Source: Peristeroidobacter soli (GTDB lineage Bacteria > Pseudomonadota > Gammaproteobacteria > Steroidobacterales > Steroidobacteraceae). From it: a stretch of DNA of 64,000 nt. Position numbers and translations under genes: made by a program. The notes under the pieces were generated by a model that ran no database searches, had not been told where the DNA came from, and saw only the letters and a list, made by a program, of their open reading frames with translations. The stretch is from NCBI RefSeq assembly GCF_004138485.1, contig NZ_RYEV01000004.1, positions 1,052,803-1,116,802 on the forward strand, read 5' to 3'. Position 1 is the stretch's first letter. Each line of letters starts with the position of its first letter. Of this stretch, positions 20,901 through 28,407 are shown one piece after another.

Positions 20901-21068
20901 GCCCGTGCTTTGGGCGAACGCCGCTGGCGTGGTGGCAATCAGGGTGGTGGCAAGCGCGCCGGCCAGCCGACTGGCACTGCGGCGCCCCGCTTGAGAAGGA
21001 TCGGCTGCTGTCCCACTGACCGAAAGCGCGTGCTTCACGGCCAAGGCAAGTGAATTTCTTATCAACAT
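17964..21068 (-). CDS. Oar-like TonB-dependent receptor with carboxypeptidase-regulatory-like domain
   Basis: Outer-membrane active transporter of 1034 residues. The chosen ATG at 21068 has an excellent GGAGGAG site; a longer start at 21116 has none. A long signal region ends near FAQ (about residue 53). A carboxypeptidase-regulatory-like beta-sandwich follows (GSVFGQATSGDTVIVEGEG to about 130), then a plug with VSSVESVTVLSADQLSKIPVLRDLTSAALLAPG, and then a large barrel with many aromatic strands, ending in the terminal Phe of SLVYNF that the BAM machinery recognises. The N-terminal module places it in the Oar group rather than the siderophore group. It heads the operon with two TPR-sulfotransferases and is divergent from a gene encoding a TonB-like transducer, which may energise it. 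The ligand cannot be deduced. Confidence 0.92.
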   Translation of the reverse strand: MLIRNSLALAVKHALSVSGTAADPSQAGRRSASRLAGALATTLIATTPAAFAQSTGGSVFGQATSGDTVIVEGEGTGFRREIPVGADGSYRVPALSPGRYKVTLRHQDGTTVIRDGVLVSAGTGTPVSFVATTNAGSAQMENIVVTAVRVNPIDVSSVESVTVLSADQLSKIPVLRDLTSAALLAPGAVRGDFAFSEGKLPSFGGSSVAENQYYVNGFNVTNSFRGLNFSRIPFEAIAEQQVKTGGYGAEFGRSLGGVVSQTTKRGTNEFESGSSVYWSPAALRSKTKNYMYSNPLEPSSFGTVRSINSEEETGEWTANVWASGALIQNKLFAYALIGYSEHDQDRWGNVTQPANVSQNTETPTWLVKLDWHINDANSFELTGFSDEDETTSKVYLNTLGSANRLGLIGTQYEESGGLNVVGKYTSYITDNLTVSALYGHGEYSRGLHLTTADGRRVAYSGDLNTPATGCPVIVDARPAARRALTGTYASSCTVTSTFASAGSIERQDAGDERDQFRVDAEWQLGAHLVRFGYDLDDFESVAGESIEGGRQWRYSTNSAGADVVREQIVNQGATVEVKQRAFYVEDNWNITDRFLFSAGLRWDSFENLNGQGETYVEINNQFGPRLGFSWDVKGDSSMKLYGNAGRYALPLTASVAIRGASASLFTREDYTFSGVDPATGAPTGLTSLGTFRYINGEFGEGKNAKTIASKNLDPMYQDEYILGAQMRITNHQNIGARAIYRELKAAIDDNCDYNPILEAGVAAGLDPDQFVLPNNGFPYCRMFNPGEDAVFLTDFYGNGTLTETTIDGDLLSPKARRTYKALELFWDGNWDRTFVQASYTLAYSKGNTEGGVKSDIGQDDTNVTQDFDYKELAVDSYGYLPNDRRHAFKVFGSYALTDEVSVGTNLAVQSGRPKNCLGVLYPYHGGIHPYGSSFFRCGTTVAGGRDGPSEPKPRGTAGRLPWTYQVDLSFAYSPRWAEGLIAKMDVFNVFNQQEETAVEDRAEDAATGTPASTYLVPRSLQPPREFQFSLVYNF

Positions 21069-21445
21069 CGACTGCTCCTCCGTAAGAGATGTTGGTTTTT
21101 TGCGCCCCATCCGCATCCGCGCTGACGCGATTGGAATCTCCGCTACCGGTGTCTCCCCCTTAACTTTTGCCTCATCTACTGGCCGGTGCCGGACGGAAGC
21201 CGTTGCACGGACGCATCAAAGCGTGTTTCGAGCATACAACTGCAATTTATCGAATGAAAGCCAGATTGCTTGATGTCGCATGAAGTGATAAATCGGAAAA
21301 AAACACGCACGAAACCAGCGCATTGCTGTATCCATTCCGGGGCGTAACAAATCGGTTCGTTGTATACACGTGGCGCTTTCACCACGTTCAGTTTGATTTG
21401 ATCGCGACCGTCGCTCGGGCGATTAGCAGATATGGCTCGCAACCA
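21069..21445. other. Divergent intergenic region (377 bp)
   Basis: This gap separates the start of the Oar-like receptor (minus strand) from the start of the pseudokinase-TonB gene (plus strand) and must hold both promoters. It is clearly more AT-rich around 21220-21330 than the flanking genes. I see no convincing -35/-10 pair, no strong palindrome and no small gene. A GTATACAC segment near 21361-21368 and an in-frame-region AAGGAG at 21459-21464 are the only salient words. Confidence 0.6.
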
Positions 21446-24400
21446 ATGAATCAAAATCAAGGAGATAAAGGTCGAATCCAATCTGTGTCCGGACCGAATA
21501 TCAGACGGATGAGCGCTGAACCGAAACCCACAACACTCGGCACCGCCTGGACGACATGGGAGCACCAGATCGTCGACGGCCGCTTTACTTTGCGGCGTCA
21601 TCTGGGCGGCTCGGACCACGCTGCAGTCTTTCTCACCGAGCACAAGGCCAAGAATCTCGCCGAGGCCGCGATCAAATTCGTGCGCGCGGATGCGTCGCAG
21701 GCGAAGACTCTGCTGGTGCATTGGCAAGCGGCCATGGCGCTGTCCCATCCTCATCTGGTGCAACTTTTCGAGGTGGGTCGATGGCAGTTCGCAGGGCAGG
21801 ACTATCTGTTTGTCGTGATGGAATATGGCGACCAGACGCTCGCCGAGATCCTTCGTCGGCGGGCGCTGAGCGCGGAAGAAACATTGGAGTTATTGCCGCC
21901 CGTTCTGGACGCGCTGACGTTTCTGCATCGGCGGCAACTGATTCATGGCCGGCTGCGGCCGTCGAATCTCCTGGCCGTCGGGGATCAGCTCAAACTAGCC
22001 AGCGATACGATTCGCCGCGACGACCCTGGCGGCTCGACCGCCGGCGATGTTTGGAGCCTCGGCGCGACGCTGGTCGAGGCGCTTTCCCGGCGGGTGTTAA
22101 TCGCGGGCGATCACTCATTTAATATGGCGTGGTTGCCGAGTGGTTTGCCGGCGTCGCTGGTGGAGACCGTGAGTCGCTGCTTGGCCCCGTCGGTCGCGGA
22201 CCGCCCGTCGGTCATCGAGCTCAGAGCTGAATATAAACTTCCCTCGCCTTCCTCAGAGGCGACGGCTGCGCCAAAGCCATCGCCCGGCACTTCGCATGCT
22301 GCTGCCACTCAAGCGGCACCGCCGAGTGCTTCGCGGCCCAGCTCTCCACCACCGTCGGTGCCCAACTCTTCGCAAGCTAACGGCCTGGCTCAGCCGACGT
22401 CGATTGCTTCGCGAGCACACGCCTCGGCTCAGCCGACAGCATCACGAACAGACGTTCCGCCTCAACCGGCACCGATTGCCTCGCGACCAAGCACTCCACC
22501 TCAGCCGGTGCCCAACGCTTCACACGCAAGCGCCACGGCTCAGTCGACGTCGATTGCTTCGCGAGTAAACGCTGCAGCTCAATCGACACCGAGTGCCTCA
22601 CCAGCAGGCGCTTCATCTCAATCGGCTCCCATTGCTTCGCGACCAAGCTCTCCACCTCAGCCGGTGCCCAACGCTTCACACGCAAGCGCCTCGGCTCAGT
22701 CGACGTCGATTACTTCGCAAGTTAACGCTGCAACTCAGCCGACACCGAGTGCCTCACCAGCAGGCGTTTCGTCTCAACCGGCACCCATTGCCTCGCGACC
22801 AAGCACTCCACCTCAGCCGGTGCCTAACGTTTCACACGCAAGTACTGCGGCTCAAGCAACGTCGATTGATTCGCGAGTAACCGCTCCCACTCACTCCACA
22901 CCGACCGCCTCATCAGCAAGTATTTCGTCTCAATCGACGCCCGTTTCTTCGCCACCAGGCACTCCACCTCAGTCGGTGCCCAACGTTTCACACGCAAGTA
23001 CTGCGGCTCAAGCAACGTCGATTGATTCGCGAGTAACCGCTCCCACTCACTCCACACCGACCGCCTCACCAGCAAGTATTTCGTCTCAATCGACGCCCGT
23101 TTCTTCGCCACCAAGCCCCCCATCTCAGCCGGTGCCTAACGCTTCGCACGCGAGTACCGCGGCTCAAGCGACGTCGATTGCTTCGCAAGTAGGCGCTTCA
23201 ACTCAGCCGACACCGACTGCCTCACCAACAGGCGTATCGTCTCAATCGGCGCCCGACGCCTCGCGCACGGGTGCTTCGGCTCAGTCGACACCCAGCACTT
23301 CGCAATCGGTCGCTCCGCCTCAATCGACACCCAGCACTTCGCAATCGGTCGCTCCGCCTCAATCGACTCCCGGCATCTCGCAATCGATCGCTCCGCCTCA
23401 ATCGACTCCCAACGCCGCGAAAACGGCCGTTCGGCCTCAGCCGGCAACCGAAGCCGTACGCGAGACCGCTCGGAGTCAGCCGACATCCACTAGTACGCAG
23501 GTAAACACCGCCACTCAGCCGGAGATCGACGTCCTGCGACCAAGCGCTCCGCTGCGATCGATAACGGGCGCCACACAATCAGGTACTCCGCCTGAGCCAG
23601 TACTCAAGACCGTACGCGAAGTCGCTCCTGTTCAATCGGCACTTGGTATCCCTAAAGGGAGCGCCCCGCCTCAAACGACACCGAGCACTTCACACGCAAG
23701 CGCACCGCTCCAGCCAGTACCGAGCACTTCGCGAGTAAACGCGCCGTCGCAGCCAATATCAGGGGTGTCGCGGGAAATTACTCCGCCTCAGCCGTCGCCG
23801 AGTACTTCGCGAGCAAGCGCTTCACCTCAGCCAACCCCGAGCAGTTCGCAAGCGAGCGCTCCGTCTCCGCCGGACCCGAGCACTCCGCAAGTAAGCGCGC
23901 CGTCTCAGCCAATGCCAGGAGCATTGCGAGAGATCACTCCGCAGCACCAACCGCAGAGCACCTCGCGACCACGCGCATCGTCACCGCCAGCACCGAGTGC
24001 TTCGCAACCAATCACGCCGGTGGCGACTCCAGAAGAGGCGCGAACTAGCGCGCCGAAGTGGCGTTTGTTCGTATCGGGCATAGCCGCTGCCCTGTTGTTA
24101 TTGCTCGCGATCTGGGGTGGATCTCGGTTCGCGAATGAATCTGAACCGCCCTCGCAAACAACCGCCATCCAAAACCCCACGCCCCCAGCACAATCAGCAA
24201 CCCAGCCGATAGCCAAGCCTGAACCGACGCCCTCTCAACCGGCGGAGCCGGCAAAACAATCCGCCCAGCCACCAGCAGCGAACGTACTGAGCGAAGTCCT
24301 CCCCACCGTTCCAGCAAAAATCCAAAACAAAATCCAAGGCCGCGTCTACGTCACGGTGCGCGTGCTCGTGGATCCCAACGGCAATGTCGTCGGCGTCCTG

Positions 24401-24559
24401 ATGGACAACCCCGGCCCGAGCAAATATTTCGCCCGCCTCTCCGACCAGGCCGCGAGGCAATGGCAATTCGTTCCGGCAGACACGGAAGACTCCCGCGTGT
24501 GGCTACTGCGTTTCCAATACACCCGCGACGGCGTCGCGGTCCGCACGATCGAGCAGTGA
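21446..24559 (+). CDS. Pseudokinase - 13-residue repeat array - TM - TonB C-terminal domain protein
   Basis: A 1037-residue single-pass membrane protein with an unusual architecture. Residues 45-262 form a protein-kinase-like fold: LRRHLGGSDHAAVF (degenerate Gly loop), Lys77 in AAIKF, VVMEYGDQTLAEIL, and GDVWSLGATLVEAL. The HRDLKPxN motif is HGRLRPSN (167-174), losing the catalytic Asp, and DFG is replaced by ASD in LKLASDTIRR, so it should be a pseudokinase. Residues 301-857 are 43 tandem 13-residue Pro/Ser/Gln/Ala-rich units. A membrane helix (LFVSGIAAALLLLLAIWG) lies near 873-890. Residues about 951-1037 match the TonB C-terminal fold: IQGRVYVTVRVLVDPNGNVV, then ARLSDQAARQWQFVPA. The kinase-like part and repeats should be cytosolic and the TonB part periplasmic. 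Start is uncertain: ATG 21446, GTG 21485 and ATG 21509 are in frame, none with a good ribosome site. Confidence 0.85.
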   Translation: MNQNQGDKGRIQSVSGPNIRRMSAEPKPTTLGTAWTTWEHQIVDGRFTLRRHLGGSDHAAVFLTEHKAKNLAEAAIKFVRADASQAKTLLVHWQAAMALSHPHLVQLFEVGRWQFAGQDYLFVVMEYGDQTLAEILRRRALSAEETLELLPPVLDALTFLHRRQLIHGRLRPSNLLAVGDQLKLASDTIRRDDPGGSTAGDVWSLGATLVEALSRRVLIAGDHSFNMAWLPSGLPASLVETVSRCLAPSVADRPSVIELRAEYKLPSPSSEATAAPKPSPGTSHAAATQAAPPSASRPSSPPPSVPNSSQANGLAQPTSIASRAHASAQPTASRTDVPPQPAPIASRPSTPPQPVPNASHASATAQSTSIASRVNAAAQSTPSASPAGASSQSAPIASRPSSPPQPVPNASHASASAQSTSITSQVNAATQPTPSASPAGVSSQPAPIASRPSTPPQPVPNVSHASTAAQATSIDSRVTAPTHSTPTASSASISSQSTPVSSPPGTPPQSVPNVSHASTAAQATSIDSRVTAPTHSTPTASPASISSQSTPVSSPPSPPSQPVPNASHASTAAQATSIASQVGASTQPTPTASPTGVSSQSAPDASRTGASAQSTPSTSQSVAPPQSTPSTSQSVAPPQSTPGISQSIAPPQSTPNAAKTAVRPQPATEAVRETARSQPTSTSTQVNTATQPEIDVLRPSAPLRSITGATQSGTPPEPVLKTVREVAPVQSALGIPKGSAPPQTTPSTSHASAPLQPVPSTSRVNAPSQPISGVSREITPPQPSPSTSRASASPQPTPSSSQASAPSPPDPSTPQVSAPSQPMPGALREITPQHQPQSTSRPRASSPPAPSASQPITPVATPEEARTSAPKWRLFVSGIAAALLLLLAIWGGSRFANESEPPSQTTAIQNPTPPAQSATQPIAKPEPTPSQPAEPAKQSAQPPAANVLSEVLPTVPAKIQNKIQGRVYVTVRVLVDPNGNVVGVLMDNPGPSKYFARLSDQAARQWQFVPADTEDSRVWLLRFQYTRDGVAVRTIEQ
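22346..24016 (+). repeat. 43 tandem 39-bp coding repeats with 156-bp higher-order structure
   Basis: Reading the protein in register gives 43 consecutive units of 13 residues (one of 11), with a loose pattern xPQxxPxxSxxxA. Units 1-24 (22346-23275) are organised as six blocks of four distinct unit types, each block 156 bp (the first 150 bp). The marker CACACGCAAG or its variant recurs at 22521, 22677, 22833, 22989 and 23145, exactly 156 bp apart. Units 25-27 (from about 23276) are near-identical 39-bp copies, and units 28-43 are more diverged. The frame is never broken. Confidence 0.95.
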
Positions 24560-24561
24560 CG

Positions 24562-26550
24562 TCAGCGAGCCACGACCTCCGCCGGAGACGACTTGAGCTG
24601 CAGGGGCGATTCGAAATCGGCGAGATAGAGCAATCGATCCGGCGCCAGTCCATTCACCAGAGCGATGCGCGCCCGGGCAGGCGCAGAGCCGCCCGGCGGA
24701 CCTTCGGCCAATACAGCGACGCCTCGGTCGAAACCACTCACCTCACTGAGACGAGCCGCCTGCGCCGGCGTACCAACAGACTGCGTCGTGCCGAACGCAC
24801 CACGCGTCGTAACAACGAGCACAGGATAAGGAATGAGACCGGAGAACTGTGCCTGCTGTACGAGCACGATGTTTCCCGTCGAGTCGTACCAAGCCGTACC
24901 GCCAGCCGCGACCATCGCGTCAGACCCGCCGACGAGATCCCGCTCGAATATCTGACCGCTCCTCGCATATAACAACGCACCGTCGTCAGGCCGCAGCCCA
25001 ACGACCTCCGCCGAAGTCGCCACTTCACGCGGATTGGGCGTCGCCGACACCTCCGCAACGTAAGCTCGCGTCGCCAGCGCCGCCGTGCGAACGGTGTAAC
25101 CCACACGCTGCCCGACAGCTCCGCCAATCGTGCCCCCCGTCAATGAAACCGTGCTCGCGCTGATCGTTTCGCCGAACGCCAGCGTGTGGCTCACCTGCAA
25201 TTCCGTCTGCAACTGGCGCGCATCGATAAAGAACAGCCCCTGCCGTCCGGCACGATTCGCCTGAATCAAAATCGACGATTGATTCGCGGCGATCGAGTAA
25301 TCGAGCACGTCATCCGACGTCGCCGGATCGCTGAGCGCCGAAACCGCAACCGTAGTACTGGGACCAGCCGGGGTCACCGTGTAGAGCGACTTGGTACCGC
25401 CGCCCGCAACGGGAGAGGCAAGAAAAAACAAACGCGAGTCGTTCGAGAAGCGCAGCCGGCTGGCGAACACGGCGTTCGTCGGGCTCACCCGGGCCAGCGC
25501 GCCCGGCGTCGCGGCGTTGAAAACATACACACCGTCGACGCTTCCCACCCGTGCAACCAACGCAATCCACTGCCCATCAGGGCTGACAATGAACTGATCC
25601 GTGTTGCTCGCATCGAGCGGCAACGTCGCCCCCGCCGGCAACGGCACCGCGCCTCTCTGAACCGGCGCCGTGGTGCGCACGAACCCAAGATCGACTCGAG
25701 CGGCATTGGTTTGATCTTCCCGTCGATAAGCGACGGTCGTGCCGTTCCGGGACGCGGCGAAGCCACGCAGCCGCATGGTTCCTTCGGTCGCGGCCGTCAG
25801 CACGGTGGGAGCGGAAATGAAATCGCTGAGATAGATTTCAGAAGAACCATTCGCCGCCGGATCGCCCGCGAATACGACGCGAAACGGCTCGACGCCGACG
25901 AACACCGCGGCGATGCCGATGGCCGAGGCGGCGCTCGAATCGGTCACGCGATATTTGAAACGAGTCACGCCCTTGAAGCCCGCCGGCAGCGCGCCGATGC
26001 TGATCGAGGCATTCGCATTGACGGTCGCAGTCCCGGCGAGCGGCCCCTCTTCAATCGTCACGGTGAGCGGATCGGCATCCGCATCGGTGTCGTTCGCTAA
26101 AACGGTAACATTCGCCAGTGCCGCGCCGTCCGCGCGCAAGGCGTCGTTCGTTGCCACGGGAGCGCGATTCGGATGCACGTTGATGTTGACGACGCCGGCA
26201 ACCGTGTTGCCACCCGCATCGCTCACCTGAACCCGAAAACTGTCGTCGCCGAGAAAACTCTGCGAAGGCCGATAAACAAAGGCACCGGCGGGATTGAAGC
26301 TGACGAGGGTGCCGCTGCCGGGATTCGCGACGACGGAGAAGGTGAGCGCCTCGCCAGTGGGATCGGTCGCGGCCACCTGGCCCTGCAGATCCGTGTTCTG
26401 TTTCGTGGAGAATGCCAGTGGCCCGAACGCGGGAGGTGCATTCGAAGCGCGGCCGCCGCCCCCACCTCCGCCGCCACACCCCGTCAGACTCAGTACGACG
26501 ACCCCAATCAACGCGTGGTTCACCAACGTCTGCTTCGAGGCGTTCTTCAT
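24562..26550 (-). CDS. Lipoprotein with Ig/cadherin-like repeats and a beta-propeller-like region
   Basis: Envelope lipoprotein of 662 residues. The lipobox SLTGC places the lipid-modified cysteine near residue 25, followed by eight glycines as a flexible tether. Residues about 38-225 contain two tandem Ig/cadherin-like modules of the kind with NRAPVATNDALRADGAALANVTVLANDTDADADPLTV. Residues from about 230 look like a TolB/WD40-type propeller with blades such as FIVSPDGQWIALVARV and RFSNDSRLFFLASPV. Such proteins bind ligands or partners at the cell surface; no catalytic site is visible. It faces the pseudokinase-TonB gene tail to tail with a 2-nt gap. Function is unknown. Confidence 0.8.
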   Translation of the reverse strand: MKNASKQTLVNHALIGVVVLSLTGCGGGGGGGGRASNAPPAFGPLAFSTKQNTDLQGQVAATDPTGEALTFSVVANPGSGTLVSFNPAGAFVYRPSQSFLGDDSFRVQVSDAGGNTVAGVVNINVHPNRAPVATNDALRADGAALANVTVLANDTDADADPLTVTIEEGPLAGTATVNANASISIGALPAGFKGVTRFKYRVTDSSAASAIGIAAVFVGVEPFRVVFAGDPAANGSSEIYLSDFISAPTVLTAATEGTMRLRGFAASRNGTTVAYRREDQTNAARVDLGFVRTTAPVQRGAVPLPAGATLPLDASNTDQFIVSPDGQWIALVARVGSVDGVYVFNAATPGALARVSPTNAVFASRLRFSNDSRLFFLASPVAGGGTKSLYTVTPAGPSTTVAVSALSDPATSDDVLDYSIAANQSSILIQANRAGRQGLFFIDARQLQTELQVSHTLAFGETISASTVSLTGGTIGGAVGQRVGYTVRTAALATRAYVAEVSATPNPREVATSAEVVGLRPDDGALLYARSGQIFERDLVGGSDAMVAAGGTAWYDSTGNIVLVQQAQFSGLIPYPVLVVTTRGAFGTTQSVGTPAQAARLSEVSGFDRGVAVLAEGPPGGSAPARARIALVNGLAPDRLLYLADFESPLQLKSSPAEVVAR

Positions 26551-26650
26551 GACCCCCCCTACACATTCTCAGGTGCTGGGTCACAAAATACTGCAAGAAA
26601 GTCGCAAGCTCAGCCAGCGAAACACCTACGATTTCAGCTCGCAGGTCGGA

Positions 26651-26674
26651 GCGGCGACCGGAAGCGGTCGCCGC
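26651..26674 (-). terminator. Strong GC hairpin after the PEGA-like lipoprotein gene
   Basis: Perfect 10-bp arms GCGGCGACCG (26651-26660) and CGGTCGCCGC (26665-26674) flank a 4-nt loop about 20 nt beyond the stop of the lipoprotein gene at 26694. There is no T-tract, so its efficiency as an intrinsic terminator is uncertain. Confidence 0.5.
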
Positions 26675-26693
26675 CCCATACAAACAAAGGAAA

Positions 26694-27221
26694 TCAATTC
26701 ACCCGTACCATGGAGAGACGCTCGGCCGGCGTGAGCTCGGACTCGAGCACGACCACGAAGCCGTTGTTGTTCTTGATCAGCTCGGCCTGGCCGCCGGTCA
26801 GCTTGCGATCGATCTTCTCCGGCGCGATGTTCCACATGGCGCCCGTTGCCGGATCCACCGCCAGCATGCCGATCAGGCCGCCGAACAGCAGATTGCCCCA
26901 GTACCAGCCGGACATCTTCGGAGTCAGCTCGACCTCGGTGACCTTGTAGCCCGGCAATTCCAGCCGCAGCGTATAGCTCTGGCCCGAGAAGTAGCTCTTT
27001 TTGGGGTCGAGCGAAATCGTGCACGGGGTCTTTTCCACCGCCACGACATCCGCGATGCCGCCGCCGCTCTTGCGCACCGACGCCGTCGCGCCGGGCGGCT
27101 GGGTAGCGATGGAGATCTCACGATTGCCGCCGTTGACGATGGAGGCGCAGCCGCCTGCAAACAGGCTCGCTCCCAGAATACCGAACGCCACCGCGCTCCG
27201 AACCAATCCGTTTCGACTCAT
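26694..27221 (-). CDS. PEGA-like-domain lipoprotein
   Basis: Small outer-envelope lipoprotein of 175 residues. The signal ends in a GGC lipobox with Cys25, followed by ASIVNGGNREISIATQPPGATASVR, a PEGA-like beta-motif. A conserved block GWYWGNLLFGGLIGMLAVDPATGAMWNIAPEKID follows near 110-143, which recurs in a widespread but uncharacterised lipoprotein family; the hydrophobic stretch inside it may insert into or lie on the membrane. Upstream on the same strand, 70-115 bp before the start, sit inverted repeats that could regulate it. It is apparently monocistronic, ending at a strong hairpin. Confidence 0.8.
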   Translation of the reverse strand: MSRNGLVRSAVAFGILGASLFAGGCASIVNGGNREISIATQPPGATASVRKSGGGIADVVAVEKTPCTISLDPKKSYFSGQSYTLRLELPGYKVTEVELTPKMSGWYWGNLLFGGLIGMLAVDPATGAMWNIAPEKIDRKLTGGQAELIKNNNGFVVVLESELTPAERLSMVRVN

Positions 27222-27291
27222 ACGTCCTCCGCCGAGTGTTATTTCTTCTAGCCGTTTAGCAACGGGCGGAGGACGCTAGCCGCGCGCGCCT

Positions 27292-27336
27292 GACTACGTC
27301 AACGATTTCCTCACAAATTCATGACGTAGTCGTCAT
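27292..27336. promoter_or_regulatory. Nested inverted repeats upstream of the PEGA-like lipoprotein
   Basis: GACTACGTCA (27292-27301) and TGACGTAGTC (27322-27331) are perfect 10-bp inverted arms with a 20-nt spacer. The right arm also lies inside a second perfect palindrome, ATGACGTAGTCGTCAT (27321-27336). The pair sits between the decayed AMP-binding gene and the lipoprotein start at 27221, suiting an operator for an unknown dimeric regulator, or a terminator for the gene upstream. Confidence 0.4.
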
Positions 27337-27347
27337 CCAGCGGCAGC

Positions 27348-28307
27348 TCAACTCACATTCCTGACAGGATCGCGCAGGTAGACGAAGCGGCCGGCATCGA
27401 TGGCGCCGAGATCGACGGAGCGCACTTCGGCGTCTCGATGCGGCAGGCCGGCGTGTCGCGCCTCTTGAAACAACTCAGGGGACACCACGCCGCCGACCGC
27501 GATGAACTTCACGGATTCCGGCGCTCGCCAGCCGTCGCGAATGGCAGCAACTAGCGCATGAAGCAATTCCGGCGTGAGCACCATGCTGTCGGGCGACGCC
27601 GCGTCGATGGCCTGTAGCAGCAACGGCAATTTCAAGCTGGTGTGATTGACGCCCATCGTGTGACGCGGGCGAGCGATCACTTTGGCACCCATCGTCAGCG
27701 ACACATGCACGCCGACGATGTTTTCCAGCAGGTCCGCCAGCGGCAGCAGACACAAGTGCGTCTGAACGCCGAGTCCCGCGATATCGGCGACCAGAGAATC
27801 CGTCACGGCTTGAACGGCATTGTGTTTCAAAGACACCCCCTGGGGCCGATCCGAGGGATAGATTACTTTGCTGATGCCCTTGGGCCATGAGCTGGTCGCG
27901 GCCGGCGGGTCGTCACGGCGTAGCAGCGCCAGCCCCGTTCGATGCGAAGTCGCAACGTAGCTGAATGCCGGGTGGTCCTGAGTGAATCGTTCGGCCGAAT
28001 CCGTGAGGACCCACTCGATGCCGGCGTCCTCGAGCACCTGCGCCACTCGCTCGTGGCCAAGAGAGGGGAGCAAAGGAACATTCACGGCCTCGCTGGCGAG
28101 CAGCGCCAGATCGCTGAGAATCCAACGCGCACTGTTCTCGGCGAGCAGTGCGCAGCGACGCACTTTCAAGGATTGGAACCAGCGCCGCTCTGCTGCAACC
28201 GAGCGCTGCACATCAGCGTAGCTGAGTCGAAGCGACCCATCGTCGATCGCGGGCAACACGCCGCTGATCGCACTGAGCATGTCGAGAACCGTGCTCGACA
28301 TGCTCAT
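27348..28307 (-). pseudogene. Decayed AMP-binding (acyl-CoA synthetase-like) gene
   Basis: The 319 residues from the ATG at 28307 (good AGGTGA site) align in order with long-chain acyl-CoA/AMP-binding enzymes, which usually have 500 or more: CALLAENSARWILSDLALL, then LCLLPLADLLENIVGVH, then VKFIAVGGVVSPELFQEARHAGLP. The phosphate-binding loop, normally close to TSGTTGxPKG, reads IYPSDRPQGV with two residues missing and the key Thr/Gly/Lys lost. Immediately after HAGLP, where the GYGLSE motif should stand, the sequence jumps to VDLGAIDAGRFVYLRD, which resembles the later TGDLG...DGFLYVRG block, and then stops without the C-terminal lid domain. It therefore looks like a gene with an internal deletion and lost 3' end. 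The frame is still open, so expression is possible, but adenylation activity is unlikely. Confidence 0.7.
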
Positions 28308-28336
28308 TTCACCTGCGCTTGCGTCATCTTCGCGCC

Positions 28337-28360
28337 TACCTGGTGCCTGGCTACCAGGTA
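28337..28360. promoter_or_regulatory. Operator-like inverted repeat before the AMP-binding remnant
   Basis: TACCTGGT (28337-28344) and ACCAGGTA (28353-28360) are perfect 8-bp arms 8 bp apart, 30-53 nt upstream of the remnant's ATG at 28307. The symmetry suits a dimeric regulator; no regulator gene lies nearby. Confidence 0.4.
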
Positions 28361-28375
28361 AGACGCGGGTTGCGA

Positions 28376-28391
28376 GGCCGACCAATCGGCC
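28376..28391 (-). terminator. Short GC hairpin after the ester hydrolase gene
   Basis: GGCCGA (28376-28381) and TCGGCC (28386-28391) form a perfect 6-bp stem with a 4-nt loop, 17 nt after the hydrolase stop. No T-run follows, so this is a weak terminator candidate. Confidence 0.35.
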
Positions 28392-28407
28392 CCGGGATGA
28401 CAGATGC

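Noticed and set aside
17853-21053. Plus-strand open frame of over 1,000 codons antisense to the Oar-like receptor
   Set aside because: Very Arg-rich low-information translation; the opposite strand has a complete TonB receptor with signal, plug and terminal Phe.
21176-21763. Minus-strand open frame of 195 codons across the divergent intergenic region
   Set aside because: No family motif, crosses into the pseudokinase gene antisense, and would remove the promoter space for both divergent genes.
22346-24016. CRISPR-like or satellite reading of the 39/156-bp repeats
   Set aside because: No unique spacers, units are contiguous and in frame, and the translation gives a regular Pro/Ser/Gln-rich protein segment.
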